A stretch of DNA of 64,000 bases from contig NZ_STGM01000005.1 of the NCBI RefSeq assembly GCF_004854025.1, positions 62,001 through 126,000 of the forward strand, written 5' to 3'. The position numbers and the translations under genes are program-made. Each line of letters begins with the position of its first letter. The stretch's first letter is position 1. Below are positions 17,472-26,571 of the stretch, piece by piece. Source of the DNA: Microbacterium hydrothermale (lineage in GTDB: Bacteria; Actinomycetota; Actinomycetes; Actinomycetales; Microbacteriaceae). The notes under the pieces are model-generated. The model had not been told where the DNA came from and did no database searches. It was given only the letters and a program-made list of their open reading frames with translations.

Positions 17472-17542
17472 ATCACACGATCGGCGCGAAAGCACCCGTT
17501 CTCGCGCGGCCGGAACGCGTGCGCTCGCGCCGATCGTGTGAT
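17472..17542. repeat. 71-bp palindromic element, copy 2 (family 'ATCACACG')
   Basis: Same length and layout as 3972-4042. Left arm 17472-17495 begins ATCACACGATCGGCGCGAAA; right arm 17519-17542 is its reverse complement with two mismatches. The right arm matches that of copy 1 except near its 5' end. It lies just after the PutA-like gene and before abfA, so it may serve as that gene's terminator. Confidence 0.85.
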
Positions 17543-17576
17543 CTCGGCGCGACGCGGATGCCGCGGCGACGGGTTT

Positions 17577-17588
17577 CGAAAACGTTTA
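17577..17588. promoter_or_regulatory. Probable LacI-type operator upstream of abfA
   Basis: CGAAAACGTTTA contains the 8-bp palindrome AAACGTTT centred on CG, the usual core of LacI-family operators. It lies 53 bases before the abfA ATG. No LacI gene adjoins abfA, so the regulator would act from elsewhere; neither LacI regulator with a mapped site in this window has this exact half-site. Confidence 0.55.
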
Positions 17589-17640
17589 GCGAACGGCGGA
17601 GAGAACGATAGCGTCGGGGGTCGAACGCTAGGAGCACCGA

Positions 17641-19154
17641 TGACCGTTGCCCGACTCACCGTCGACCCCCGCTTCCCGATCGGGGCCGTGCGTCGCCGCC
17701 TGTTCGGCGGCTTCGTCGAGCACCTCGGCCGCCACGTCTACGACGGCATCTACGAACCCGGACACCCCGAGGCCGACGACCAGGGCTTCCGTCGCGACGT
17801 GCTGGAGCTCGTGCGCGAGCTCGGCGTCTCGACGATCCGCTACCCCGGCGGCAACTTCGTCTCGGGATTCCGGTGGGAGGACAGCGTGGGGCCGCGCGAG
17901 CAGCGCCCGCGCCGCCTCGACCTCGCGTGGCACTCGACCGAGACGAACGAGGTCGGCCTGCACGAGTTCTCGGACTGGCTCGACAAGGCCGGCAGCGACC
18001 TGATGCTCGCCGTCAACCTCGGCACCCGGGGCGTGCTCGAGGCGCTCGACCTGCTCGAGTACAGCAACGTCCCCGGGGGAACCACCCTTTCGCAGCAGCG
18101 CATCGACAACGGCCGCGCCGAGCCCTTCGGCGTGCAGGTGTGGTGCCTCGGCAACGAGATGGACGGACCGTGGCAGCTCGGCCACCGCTCGGCCGACGAC
18201 TACGGCAAGATCGCCTCGCAGACCGCGAAGGGCATGCGCCAGCTCGACCCCTCGATCGAGCTCGTGGTGTGCGGGTCGTCGGGGGCGCAGATGCCGACGT
18301 TCGGCGAGTGGGAGCGCGTCGTGCTCGAGCACACGTACGACGACGTCGACATGATCTCGTGCCACGCGTACTACCAGGAGCACGACGGCGACATCGACTC
18401 GTTCCTCGCCTCGTCCGTCGACATGGACCGCTTCATCGAGGCCGTCGTCGCGACCGCCGACCACGTGGGCGCGGTGCGCGGCAGCGCGAAGAAGATCGAC
18501 ATCTCCTTCGACGAGTGGAACGTCTGGTACATCGACCGTGTCGCCTCGGTGAAGCCCACCGCCATCGACGATTGGCCCGTCGCCCCGCGCCTGCTCGAGG
18601 ACGTGTACTCGGCTCTGGATGCCGTCGTCTTCGGCAGCCTCCTGATCTCGCTGCTCACGCACGCCGACCGCGTGGCATCCGCCTCGCTCGCCCAGCTCGT
18701 CAACGTCATCGCGCCGATCATGACCGAGCCCGGCGGACCGTCCTGGCGCCAGACGACGTTCTTCCCCTTCGCGATCACCTCGCGCCTCGCGCAGGGAGAC
18801 GCCGTGCGCCTGCAGGTCGAGTCACCGCTGATCGAGACGGCGAAGTTCGGCGCGGTCCCGGCGGTGGACGCCGTCGCGACCCACGACGCCGAGACCGGGG
18901 CGAGCGCGATCTTCCTCGTCCACCGCGGCCGGACGGACGAGATCGAGCTGCAGATCGACGTCGCCGGACTCGAAGACGTCGAGGTCGTCGAGGCGCACGT
19001 GCTGCACGACGACGACCCCTACGCGCGCAACACGCTCGAGGACCCCGAGCGCGTGCAGCCCCGGACGCTCGAGACGCGCGTTGTCGATGGCATCCTGCAC
19101 GTCACGCTTCCGCCCGTCGCGTGGGCGGCGCTGTCGCTGCGGCGTCTCGGCTGA
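17641..19154 (+). CDS. abfA: GH51 alpha-L-arabinofuranosidase
   Basis: Cytoplasmic retaining glycosidase that releases L-arabinose from arabino-oligosaccharides. The 504-residue length is typical of intracellular GH51. Conserved segments are RLFGGFVEHLGRHVYDGIY (20-38), RYPGGNFVSGFRWEDSVGP (67-85), CLGNEMDGPWQLG with acid/base Glu173, and ISFDEWNVWY with nucleophile Glu292; a beta-sandwich domain follows. There is no signal peptide. The ATG at 17641 follows TAGGAGCACC. A LacI-type operator lies upstream, and a hairpin follows at 19247-19316. Arabinose catabolic genes are not seen in this window. Confidence 0.93.
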
Positions 19155-19246
19155 CCTCGCGGGCAGCACGGCGCAGAGCCTGCAGCGCCGTGGGCCGTGC
19201 CGCGTGCGTGGACGCCGCGTTTCTGCGAGATCCGGCCGAGGCTCAC

Positions 19247-19316
19247 GGTTCGGGGCGCGATCCTCGGTCGGGGGCGGAAGAATCACGCCCCGAACGGCGA
19301 ATCGCGCCCCGAAACC
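19247..19316. terminator. Hairpin with alternative pairings between abfA and mtnD
   Basis: GGTTCGGGGCGCGAT (19247-19261) can pair with ATCGCGCCCCGAAACC (19301-19316, one bulge) or with the nearer ATCACGCCCCGAAC (19282-19295). It lies between convergent genes and probably terminates one or both. There is no T-tract, as is common in high-GC actinobacteria. Confidence 0.55.
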
Positions 19317-19337
19317 AGGTGACGCGGGCGTCAGGCG

Positions 19338-19919
19338 TCAGGCGAGCTGCGCGCGACGCTCGGCGAGCTGGTCGAACGTCGCGAACGACTCGGCGATCGG
19401 GCTGCCGGTGAAGTGGCCCACCCAGCCGTCGTCGTCGTGGAAGAAGCGCACGCTGACGTAGTGCGGCGCGGTGCCCATGTCGAACCAGTGGGTCGTGTTA
19501 GCCGGCACCGAGATGAGGTCGCCCGCCTCGCAGTACACCGCGTGGACCTTCTCGTTCGCGTGCAGGTAGAACACGCCGGCGCCCTTGGCGAAGTAGCGGT
19601 CCTCGTCGTCGTCGTGCTGGTGCTCCGAGAGGAACTTCTGCCGCGAGGGGGTCTTCACCTCGTCGTAGTTCTCCTGCGCGGGGTCGAGGGCGACCACGTC
19701 GACGAGCGTGTACCCCTCGCGCTCCTTCACCTCGCCGATCTCGGCGGCGTACAGCGCGAGGACGTCGTCCTGCGAGGCGCCGGAGGGCACGTCGCGGATC
19801 TCCCAGCGCGAGAAGCGCGCGCCGAGTTCGGCCAGCGCCGCGCGGATCTCGGCCTCGTCGGTGGTCTCGAGCACGGGCGTGCTCGGGTCGGTCTCTTTCC
19901 AGACGGTCAGGAGCGTCAC
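19338..19919 (-). CDS. mtnD: Acireductone dioxygenase
   Basis: Last oxidative step of methionine salvage: converts 1,2-dihydroxy-5-methylthiopentene-3-one and O2 to 2-keto-4-methylthiobutyrate and formate. The 193-residue cupin carries the metal ligands His100, His102 and Glu106 (SEHQHDDDEDRYF) and His144 (ANTTHWFDMG). I start at the GTG 19919, directly after the excellent GAGGAGGAG ribosome site. It is divergent from the MTR importer operon and separated by about 216 bp; the remaining mtn genes lie downstream of that operon. A promoter with -35 TTGCAC is visible upstream. Confidence 0.93.
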   Translation of the reverse strand: MTLLTVWKETDPSTPVLETTDEAEIRAALAELGARFSRWEIRDVPSGASQDDVLALYAAEIGEVKEREGYTLVDVVALDPAQENYDEVKTPSRQKFLSEHQHDDDEDRYFAKGAGVFYLHANEKVHAVYCEAGDLISVPANTTHWFDMGTAPHYVSVRFFHDDDGWVGHFTGSPIAESFATFDQLAERRAQLA

Positions 19920-19999
19920 GGCTCCTCCTCTCGACGCGATATGAGCGGAATGAACAGATTCTCTCGCCCTCGGCGACCGAGTGCCCACTCCAGAGCCCG

Positions 20000-20029
20000 T
20001 ATCAACGCCTGGGATGTAACAAAGTGCAA
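20000..20029 (-). promoter_or_regulatory. Probable mtnD promoter
   Basis: On the minus strand TTGCAC (20029-20024) and TTGATA (20005-20000) are separated by 18 bp, a sigma-70-like arrangement inside the only AT-richer patch of this intergenic region. It would give a leader of about 75 bases. I looked in that leader for SAM-I or SAM-IV riboswitch signatures and did not find a convincing one. Confidence 0.5.
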
Positions 20030-20135
20030 CCTCGACTAACCGGCGCTGCGTGGCTGCTGCTTGACTGCTCGACGGCCGACCGGCGCAGCATCCGGACGGG
20101 CCCTCGCACCCGACTCCTCGACGAAGGGGACCACC

Positions 20136-21230
20136 GTGTCCGTTCGATCCCACCGCTGGGCGACGCTCCTGGCGACCGCCGGCATCGCCGCCCTCGCCCT
20201 CTCCGGCTGCGCGCAGCAGAACACCGCCGCTCCCGCGGCCTCGGCGGCTCCCGTGCAGAAGGTCGACAACCTGCCCGCGCCGTTCGACGGTGCGCCCGTG
20301 AAGGTCGCTCTCGTGCAGCAGTCCGGCGCCGGTGACTTCTTCACCGCGTGGACGGCCGGCGCGAAGGCGCAGGCCGCCGCGATCAACATCGACCTCACGG
20401 TGTACGACGCCCGTAACGACAACGCCAAGCAGGCATCCGACCTCGAACAGGCGATCGCGTCCAAGCCCGCCGCGATCATCGTCGACCACGGTCAGACCGA
20501 CACGATCGAGTCGCACGTGCACGACGCGGTGGATGCCGGCATCCCGGTCATCGTGTACGACCTCGCGCTCAACGACCCCACCGGCGTCATCGTGACCTCG
20601 CAGTCCGACGCGTCGATGGCGCAGGGCGTGCTCGACCAGCTCGTCGCCGACGTGGGCGACGGCGCCAAGGTGGGCCTGGCGAGCACCGACGGCTTCGCGC
20701 CGCTCGAGCGTCGCAAGAAGGTGTGGGACGAGGTCGTCGCCGAGCACGGTCTCGACCAGCTCTTCTTCACCGGCAAGGTGACCGAGTCGACCGCGACCGA
20801 CAACATCCCGCTCATCGACGCCGCGCTCAAGGCGAACCCCGGGATCCAGGCGATCTTCGCCCCCTACGACGAGATCACCAAGGGCGTCGTGCAGGCCGTG
20901 CAGCAGAACAACCTGCAGGACAAGGTGAAGGTCTACGGCATCGACATCTCGAACGCCGACATCGAGGTCATGACCGCCGACGGCAGCCCCTGGGTGGCCA
21001 CGAGCGCGACCGACCCGTCCGCAGTGGGCGCCGGTGTCGTGCGCGCACTGGCGCTGAAGCTCGCCGGACAGCTCGACGAGACGAGCGTGCAGTTCCCCGC
21101 GATCACGATCACCCGGGACTTCCTGCTCGAAAAGGGCATCACCAACGTCGCCCAGCTGCGTGAGGCCGAGCCCTCGCTGCTGCTGAGCGACACCGTGGTG
21201 GCCGACTGGCTCCCCGCGATCTCGGGATGA
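20136..21230 (+). CDS. Sugar-type ABC importer substrate-binding lipoprotein, probable methylthioribose binder
   Basis: A 364-residue periplasmic-binding-protein-like lipoprotein (RbsB/type I fold). The signal peptide ends in the lipobox ALSGC with Cys25. The mature part starts with VKVALVQQSGAGDFFTAWTA and contains the typical KPAAIIVDHGQTDTIESHVH and VPVI-like GIPVIVYDLALND segments. It overlaps the ATPase gene by four bases. The following genes are the ATPase, permease and MTR kinase, with mtn genes on both sides, so 5-methylthioribose is the likely ligand; this is inference from context. The GTG at 20136 follows AAGGGGACC and opens the signal peptide. Confidence 0.8.
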   Translation: MSVRSHRWATLLATAGIAALALSGCAQQNTAAPAASAAPVQKVDNLPAPFDGAPVKVALVQQSGAGDFFTAWTAGAKAQAAAINIDLTVYDARNDNAKQASDLEQAIASKPAAIIVDHGQTDTIESHVHDAVDAGIPVIVYDLALNDPTGVIVTSQSDASMAQGVLDQLVADVGDGAKVGLASTDGFAPLERRKKVWDEVVAEHGLDQLFFTGKVTESTATDNIPLIDAALKANPGIQAIFAPYDEITKGVVQAVQQNNLQDKVKVYGIDISNADIEVMTADGSPWVATSATDPSAVGAGVVRALALKLAGQLDETSVQFPAITITRDFLLEKGITNVAQLREAEPSLLLSDTVVADWLPAISG

Positions 21231-22789
21231 CCTCACCCCGGCACACCGACGCCGCTCCGGCCGACGACACCCCCGTCGTCCGCCTGAGCGGCGTCGGCGT
21301 ACGCTTCGGCAGCCACCAGGTGCTGCGCGACATCTCGCTGTCCCTTCAGCCCGGGACGATCACGGCACTGCTGGGGACGAACGGCGCGGGGAAGTCGACG
21401 CTGATCGGCGCCGTCTCGGGGGCCAACGCGGCGTACAGCGGGGAGATCGCCGTGGGGGGCGCCCCCGCGCGCCTCGGATCGCCCGCCCGCGCCCGCCGCG
21501 CCGGCATCGAGACGGTGCACCAGCGCATCGCCGACGGCATCGTGCCCGGGTTGAGCGTCGCCGACAACCTCGCGCTCACCGACCTCGCGACCGGCGGCCA
21601 CCGACTCGTCCGCCGGCCCGAGGCCGAGCGCATCGCCCGCTCCGCCCTCGGGCGGCTCGGCCTGTCGTGGAGCGACGAGGTGCTGCGGGCCGACGCCGAT
21701 CGCCTCGGCACCTCCGACGCACAACTGCTCGTCCTCGCCCGCGCCCTGCGCTCGACCCCGCGCCTGCTCATCCTCGACGAGCCCACCTCGGCGCTCACCG
21801 CCGCCGAGGCCGATCGCCTTTTCGCGGTGCTGCGCACGCTGCGCGATGAGGGGCTGTCGATCCTCTTCGTCAGCCACCGCTTCGGCGAGATCGAACGCCT
21901 CGCCGACCGCATCGTCGTGCTGCGCGACGGGAGCCTCGAGCTCGACGCGCACCGGCCCTTCGACTGGCACGCCGCGCTCGAGGCCATGCTGGGCGTGCCC
22001 ACCGAGCTGCAGCAGCACGTCACCGAACCCCTCCCGGCCGGTCGTGACGTGCTCGCCGTCGAGGGGGCCGTGCTGCTGCCCGGCGCCGAGCCCCTGACCC
22101 TGAGGGTCGCCGGGGGTCAGGTGACCGGCATCCTGGGTCTGCTGGGGGCGGGCAAGACCGAGCTGGCCGAGATCGTCGCCGGGGTGCGCCCGGCCGCAGA
22201 CGCGCACCTCTCGCTCGACGGCGAACCGTATCGCCCGGCCTCTCCCGCCGCCGCGATCTCCGCGGGAGTCGTGCTCGTGCCCGAGGACCGCCAGCGGCAG
22301 GGCATCCAGCCCGGGTGGTCGATCGCGCGCACCGTCGGTCTGCCGGTGCTGAACGCTCTCTCGCGCGCGGGGGTCATGGCGACCCGGCGCGAGCACCTCG
22401 CCGCCGAGGAGGTGATCGACGCCTACGGCGTCGTGGCGCCCTCCGCCGACGCGCACGTCGACGATCTGTCCGGCGGCAACCAGCAGAAGGTGATCGTCGG
22501 CCGTTGGCTGCGCACCGACCCGCGTCTCGCGGTGCTCGACGAGCCGTTCCGCGGCGTCGACATCGGCGCCCGCCGCCGCATCGGCGACGCCGCCCGCGCG
22601 CGCGCCGTGTCGGGAGCGGCGGTCGTGGTGCTCTCGAGCGACGTCGACGAGGTGCTCGACGTGGCCGATCGCATCATCGTCCTCGTCTCGGGCCGCATCG
22701 CGCTCGACACTCCCGCCGGCGTGCTCGACCGGGCGCGGATCGTCGCCGCGCTCCTCGACGACCCCGGCCACCGGAAGGAAATCGCATGA
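21227..22789 (+). CDS. Sugar-type ABC importer ATPase with two nucleotide-binding domains (probable MTR importer)
   Basis: A 520-residue RbsA/MglA-like double ATPase. The N-terminal half has Walker A LLGTNGAGKST and Walker B LLILDEPTSAL. Its signature position reads LGTSDAQ rather than LSGGQ. The C-terminal half has a Walker-A-like GLLGAGKTEL (shortened, as usual for RbsA), VPEDRQRQGI, signature LSGGNQQKV and Walker B LAVLDEPFRGVD. One or both sites may be catalytically unequal, as in other RbsA proteins. ATGA overlap with the binding-protein gene and with the permease gene indicates tight coupling. Confidence 0.88.
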   Translation: MTSPRHTDAAPADDTPVVRLSGVGVRFGSHQVLRDISLSLQPGTITALLGTNGAGKSTLIGAVSGANAAYSGEIAVGGAPARLGSPARARRAGIETVHQRIADGIVPGLSVADNLALTDLATGGHRLVRRPEAERIARSALGRLGLSWSDEVLRADADRLGTSDAQLLVLARALRSTPRLLILDEPTSALTAAEADRLFAVLRTLRDEGLSILFVSHRFGEIERLADRIVVLRDGSLELDAHRPFDWHAALEAMLGVPTELQQHVTEPLPAGRDVLAVEGAVLLPGAEPLTLRVAGGQVTGILGLLGAGKTELAEIVAGVRPAADAHLSLDGEPYRPASPAAAISAGVVLVPEDRQRQGIQPGWSIARTVGLPVLNALSRAGVMATRREHLAAEEVIDAYGVVAPSADAHVDDLSGGNQQKVIVGRWLRTDPRLAVLDEPFRGVDIGARRRIGDAARARAVSGAAVVVLSSDVDEVLDVADRIIVLVSGRIALDTPAGVLDRARIVAALLDDPGHRKEIA

Positions 22790-23838
22790 CCAGCGTGTCC
22801 ACCGCCGCGCCCGCGCGGGCGGGCCTCGGCTCCCGCGCCGTCGACGCCGTCGCGAAATGGGGCTTCGTCGCCGTCACGGTGCTGCTCATCGTGTTCTTCG
22901 CGCTGACCGAGCCCGCGTTCGCGACGGTCGACAACGTCTTCGGGATGCTCAAGTACATCGCCCCGATCGGCATCGCCGGCCTCGGGGTGACCCTGGCCAT
23001 GACCGTGGGAGGTCTCGATCTCTCCGTCGGCGCCAACGCCGGTTTCGCCGTCTCGATCGCCGCGTGGACCATGGTCATCGGCAACCAGGTGGGCGGGATC
23101 GCCGTCGGCGTCGTCTTGATCTCGGGGGCGTTGATCGGCGCCGTCAACGCGGCCCTCATCGTCTTCGCGCGCATCCCCGACCTGCTCGCGACCCTCGCCA
23201 CGATGTTCACCGTCGTCGGACTCAAGCTGATCATCGTGGACGGCAAGTCGATCTCGTCGCAGATGACCCTCGACGACGGCACGACCGCTCCCGGGCGCTT
23301 CACCCCCGACTTCGTGTGGTTCGACCGCGGGTCGATCGGCCCCGTGTCGGTTCCCGTGCTGCTGTTCCTCGGACTGACCGTGCTGCTGTGGTTCGTGCTC
23401 GACCGCACGCGCTGGGGCCGCGCGCTCGCCGCTGTCGGATCCAATCCCGAGGCCGCCCGTCTCGCCGGCATCCGCGTGCGGGCGTACCGCGCCGCCGCCT
23501 ACATCGGCTGCGGCATCCTGGCATCCATCGCCGGTCTCGTGCTGGCGGCGCGCATCGGCCAGGGCGACGTCTCGGCCGGCAACAGCCTGCTGCTCGACGC
23601 CGTGGCCGTCTCGCTCGTGGGTGTCTCGGTGCTCGGCATCGGCCGGCCCAACGCGTGGGGGACGGCGCTGGGTGCCGTCCTGATCGCGGTCATGGTCACC
23701 GGCTTCTCGATGCAGGGACTGCCGTATTACATCCAGGACTTCGGCAAGGGCGTCGTGCTGCTGGTGGCTCTGCTGTTCAGCTTCACGTTCCGCCGTCGCA
23801 AGACCACCATCGTCGCCGGGAGCACCACCGCATCATGA
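22786..23838 (+). CDS. Sugar-type ABC importer permease (probable MTR importer)
   Basis: A 350-residue RbsC-family permease with about eight to ten hydrophobic segments. The family signature GLGVTLAMTVGGLDLSVGAN lies near residue 65, and the cytoplasmic coupling loop RTRWGRALAAVGSNPEAARL AGI lies near 205. Only one permease gene is present, so it is expected to form a homodimer with the double ATPase. ATGA overlaps occur at both ends, with the ATPase before and mtnK after, placing it in one operon with the MTR kinase. Confidence 0.88.
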   Translation: MTSVSTAAPARAGLGSRAVDAVAKWGFVAVTVLLIVFFALTEPAFATVDNVFGMLKYIAPIGIAGLGVTLAMTVGGLDLSVGANAGFAVSIAAWTMVIGNQVGGIAVGVVLISGALIGAVNAALIVFARIPDLLATLATMFTVVGLKLIIVDGKSISSQMTLDDGTTAPGRFTPDFVWFDRGSIGPVSVPVLLFLGLTVLLWFVLDRTRWGRALAAVGSNPEAARLAGIRVRAYRAAAYIGCGILASIAGLVLAARIGQGDVSAGNSLLLDAVAVSLVGVSVLGIGRPNAWGTALGAVLIAVMVTGFSMQGLPYYIQDFGKGVVLLVALLFSFTFRRRKTTIVAGSTTAS

Positions 23839-25031
23839 CCCTCCTCACCGAACAGCTGACCGTCGAGTCGGTTCCCGCCTACCTCGCGGAGCGCCCGCAC
23901 CTGTCGGGGCCGGTGGACCCGGCATCCATCGTCTCTGTCGACGAGGTCGGCGACGGCAACCTCAATCTCGTCTTCGTCGTGAAGGATGCCGCCGGCCACG
24001 GCGTGGTCGTGAAGCAGTCGCTGCCGCACGTGCGCGTCGACCCCTCCTGGCCCCTCACCCGCGAGCGGGCGGCGCGCGAGGCCGTGGTACTGGGCGTGCA
24101 CGAGCGGATCGACCCGGCGCACGTGCCGGCGTTCCACGGCTTCGACGCCGAGAACCTCGCCCTGTCGATCGAGGATCTCAGCGATCACGCCGTGTGGCGC
24201 GGGGAACTCATCGCCGGACGCCTGCACCCCTACGCGGCCGCCCAGCTGGGCCAGTACGTGGGGGCGGTGGGCTTCGCCACCAGCGTGTTCGGCACTCCGG
24301 GCCCCGAGCGCCGCCGCGCCATCGCCGCCGCGACCAATCCCGAGCTGAGCGAGATCACCGAGGACCTCGTCTTCACCGAGCCGTACGTCGATCACGAGCA
24401 CAACGGGTGGCTCGAGGCCAACGCCGGCGACGTGCGCGAGCTGCGCGCCGACGAGGTCTTCGTGCGCGAGATGGGCCTGGCCAAGCAGCGGTTCCAGGAG
24501 AGCACGCAGAGCCTCATGCACGGCGATCTGCACACCGGGTCGGTCTTCGTGCGCGCGGTGGGCGAATCGGTGCGCGCGTTCGACTCGGAGTTCGGAACCT
24601 ACGGCCCGACCGGGTTCGACCTCGGCGCCGTGTGGGCGAACCTCCTGATCGCCGCGGCGCGCGCGCAGGTGCTCGGTCGTCCGGCCGACGCCGAAACGCT
24701 GCTGGCTCTGCCGATCGAGCTGGTGGATGCGTTCGAGGTGGAGTTCCGGCGCCGCTGGCCCGACCGGGTCGATCCGCGCGTGTACGGCGACGAGGTGCTC
24801 GAGCGGACGCTGGCGCAGGTGCGCTCGGATGCCGCGGCCTACGGAGCGGCCAAGGCGGTGCGTCGCATCGTCGGGTATTCGAAGGTCGCCGACACCCTGA
24901 CCCTGCCCGAGGCGGAGCAGGCCGAGGCCGCTCGCCTGGTGCTGCGCGCCGCGCGCACGCTGGGCACCGCGCGTCTCGACGACGCCGACCCGCGCGTGCT
25001 CACGGCGCGGACGGGGGAGCTGTTCGGCTGA
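23835..25031 (+). CDS. mtnK: 5-methylthioribose kinase
   Basis: Phosphorylates 5-methylthioribose to MTR-1-phosphate, the substrate of MtnA. The 398-residue protein has the APH/MTR-kinase fold: VGDGNLNLVFVVKDAAGHGV VVKQ near residue 37 (nucleotide loop and lysine), the catalytic HGDLHTGSVFV, and the metal motif DSEFGTYGPTGFDLG. Length matches bacterial MtnK (about 400). It is translationally coupled to the permease (ATGA), a strong sign that the importer brings in MTR. The alternative route (nucleosidase plus phosphorylase) is not seen here. Confidence 0.92.
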   Translation: MTLLTEQLTVESVPAYLAERPHLSGPVDPASIVSVDEVGDGNLNLVFVVKDAAGHGVVVKQSLPHVRVDPSWPLTRERAAREAVVLGVHERIDPAHVPAFHGFDAENLALSIEDLSDHAVWRGELIAGRLHPYAAAQLGQYVGAVGFATSVFGTPGPERRRAIAAATNPELSEITEDLVFTEPYVDHEHNGWLEANAGDVRELRADEVFVREMGLAKQRFQESTQSLMHGDLHTGSVFVRAVGESVRAFDSEFGTYGPTGFDLGAVWANLLIAAARAQVLGRPADAETLLALPIELVDAFEVEFRRRWPDRVDPRVYGDEVLERTLAQVRSDAAAYGAAKAVRRIVGYSKVADTLTLPEAEQAEAARLVLRAARTLGTARLDDADPRVLTARTGELFG

Positions 25032-25121
25032 GGCCGGGCCGGGCCGTGGGGCGCGGGTGCGCGCCGGGGTGTTCCGCGCGCGAGGAGGTCGGCGTCGGGC
25101 CGGCCGGGGGAGTCACCGATG

Positions 25122-25178
25122 AACGCTGTTCGTGCCGATGAACGCGAGGAGGCCGCGTTTCTGCGCAGGAACAGCGTT
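25122..25178. terminator. Nested double inverted repeat between convergent mtnK and mtnB
   Basis: The outer arms AACGCTGTTC (25122-25131) and GAACAGCGTT (25169-25178) are perfect complements. Nested inside them AACGCG (25141-25146) and CGCGTT (25154-25159) form a second stem. Placement between convergent operons suggests a bidirectional terminator. The rest of the 209-base gap shows nothing else. Confidence 0.6.
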
Positions 25179-25240
25179 TGTCGCGCCCCACGTCGGGGCG
25201 CCGCGGCTCGTCGCCCCGCCCCGCGCCGGATGCCGCGATG

Positions 25241-25873
25241 TCAGCGCGTCGCGACGGTGAAGCGCAGCAGCCACTCGGCGATCTCGAGGTGGCGGCGGGC
25301 CGCGGCGACGTCGGCGCCCCACGCGTACATGCCGTGGTTCGCGACGATGAGCGCGGGCACCTCGGGCACCTCCGCCGTCGCCGGGACGTAGACCTCGTCG
25401 AAGCGGGCGGCCTCGACGCGCATGTCCTGATCGTTGGCGATCACGGGGATCGTCACCGTCTCGTCGTGGGCGCGGTGGCCGATGCCCTTCAGCATCTCCA
25501 TGTCGCGGATCTCCACACCGCCCGGCCACCGGTGCCCGGCGACGACCGCGTCGAACGCGTGCACGTGGAACACCGCGCCCGCGCCGGTCCGCGCGGCGAT
25601 GTGCGCGTGGAGTCCCGCCTCGGCGGAGGGGGGACGCGGGTCGTCGGCGTCGAGTGCCTCGCCGTCGGCGTCGATCAGCACGACGTCGCGGTCGGTGAGC
25701 TCGGACTTGTCGAGGCCCGACGCGGTGACCGTCAGCACCAGGGGGTCGCGGTCGACGACGATCGAGAGGTTGCCGGAGGTGCCGCGCATCCAGCCGTAGC
25801 CCGAGAAGCGCCGGGCCTCGGCGGCGAGGGCGGCGCCGGCCTCCTGCACGCGGGCGGCGAGGGGGAGCTTCAT
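25241..25873 (-). CDS. mtnB: Methylthioribulose-1-phosphate dehydratase
   Basis: Converts methylthioribulose-1-phosphate to diketo-methylthiopentyl-1-phosphate. The 210-residue protein belongs to the class II aldolase/adducin fold: GWMRGTSGNLSIVVDRDPLV near residue 27, PSAEAGLHAHIAAR with the catalytic Glu, zinc ligands in VFHVHAFDAVV and ALIVANHGMYAWG. The ATG at 25873 overlaps the mtnC stop region by four bases, so mtnA-mtnC-mtnB form one minus-strand operon in which mtnB is last. It is followed by the nested hairpin. Confidence 0.92.
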   Translation of the reverse strand: MKLPLAARVQEAGAALAAEARRFSGYGWMRGTSGNLSIVVDRDPLVLTVTASGLDKSELTDRDVVLIDADGEALDADDPRPPSAEAGLHAHIAARTGAGAVFHVHAFDAVVAGHRWPGGVEIRDMEMLKGIGHRAHDETVTIPVIANDQDMRVEAARFDEVYVPATAEVPEVPALIVANHGMYAWGADVAAARRHLEIAEWLLRFTVATR

Positions 25874-26571
25874 CGCGCGATCTCGATCCGGTCGAAGGAT
25901 GCCACGGCATCCGTCGCGAAGTCGGACCCGGCCCACGGCTCCCCGGCGCGGTCGAGCGCGACGACCTGCCAGCCCGCCGACAGCGCCGCGGCGACCTCGT
26001 CGGGGTGGTCGGTGAGGAACAGCGCGCGCTCGGGGGTGACGCCGAGCGCCGCCGCGATGCGGTCGTACGAGCCGGACTCCTTCTTCGGACCCGCGCTGAC
26101 GGTGTCGAAGAAGTCCTCGACGAGCACCGTCAGATCGCCCTGCGGCGCGTGCCGGAACCACGGCACCTGCGACGCGATCGACCCCGAGGAGTACACGGCG
26201 AGGCGGATGCCGTCCTCGTGCCAGGCACGCAGGCGCGGCGGGACGTCGTCGAAGAACTGCGAGTGGATCTCCCCCGCGGCGAAGCCCTCGGCCCAGATGA
26301 TGCCCTGCAGGGTCTTCAGCGGCGTCGATTTCACGTCGGACGCCATGAGGTCGCGCAGCGCGTCGGCGACCTCGGCGTCGGTGGCGTCGGCATCCAGACC
26401 CGTCTCGGCGATCGCGTCCGCGCGGGCGCCGCGCACGGTGTCGTCTTCGCGGCCGAGCACCTCGTCGAGGCGCGGGCGGGCGTAGTCGTAGAGGTCGCCG
26501 AGGATGAAACCGGCGGCGCTGGTGGTGCCCTCGATGTCGAGCACGACGACGTCGGCGGAGATGCGGGTCAT
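25870..26571 (-). CDS. mtnC: Enolase-phosphatase E1 (acireductone synthase)
   Basis: Bifunctional HAD-family enzyme that enolises and dephosphorylates the diketo compound to give acireductone. The 233-residue protein shows the HAD nucleophile motif VVVLDIEGTTSA (Asp12, Glu14), motif II in LAVYSSGSIASQ, Lys in VSAGPKKESGSYDRIA, and the acidic FLTDHPDEVAAAL. Length is typical. It sits between mtnA and mtnB with 4-base overlaps at both ends, so the three steps are made in equal amounts. Confidence 0.93.
   Translation of the reverse strand: MTRISADVVVLDIEGTTSAAGFILGDLYDYARPRLDEVLGREDDTVRGARADAIAETGLDADATDAEVADALRDLMASDVKSTPLKTLQGIIWAEGFAAGEIHSQFFDDVPPRLRAWHEDGIRLAVYSSGSIASQVPWFRHAPQGDLTVLVEDFFDTVSAGPKKESGSYDRIAAALGVTPERALFLTDHPDEVAAALSAGWQVVALDRAGEPWAGSDFATDAVASFDRIEIAR

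Noticed and set aside
19500..20030. Mobile element remnants around the MTR locus
   Set aside because: No transposase, integrase, tRNA or target-site duplication was found here or elsewhere in the window.
19920..20135. SAM riboswitch upstream of mtnD or of the importer
   Set aside because: Some GAGTGCC-like bases occur, but I could not lay out the SAM-I or SAM-IV helices. A covariance-model search would settle it.
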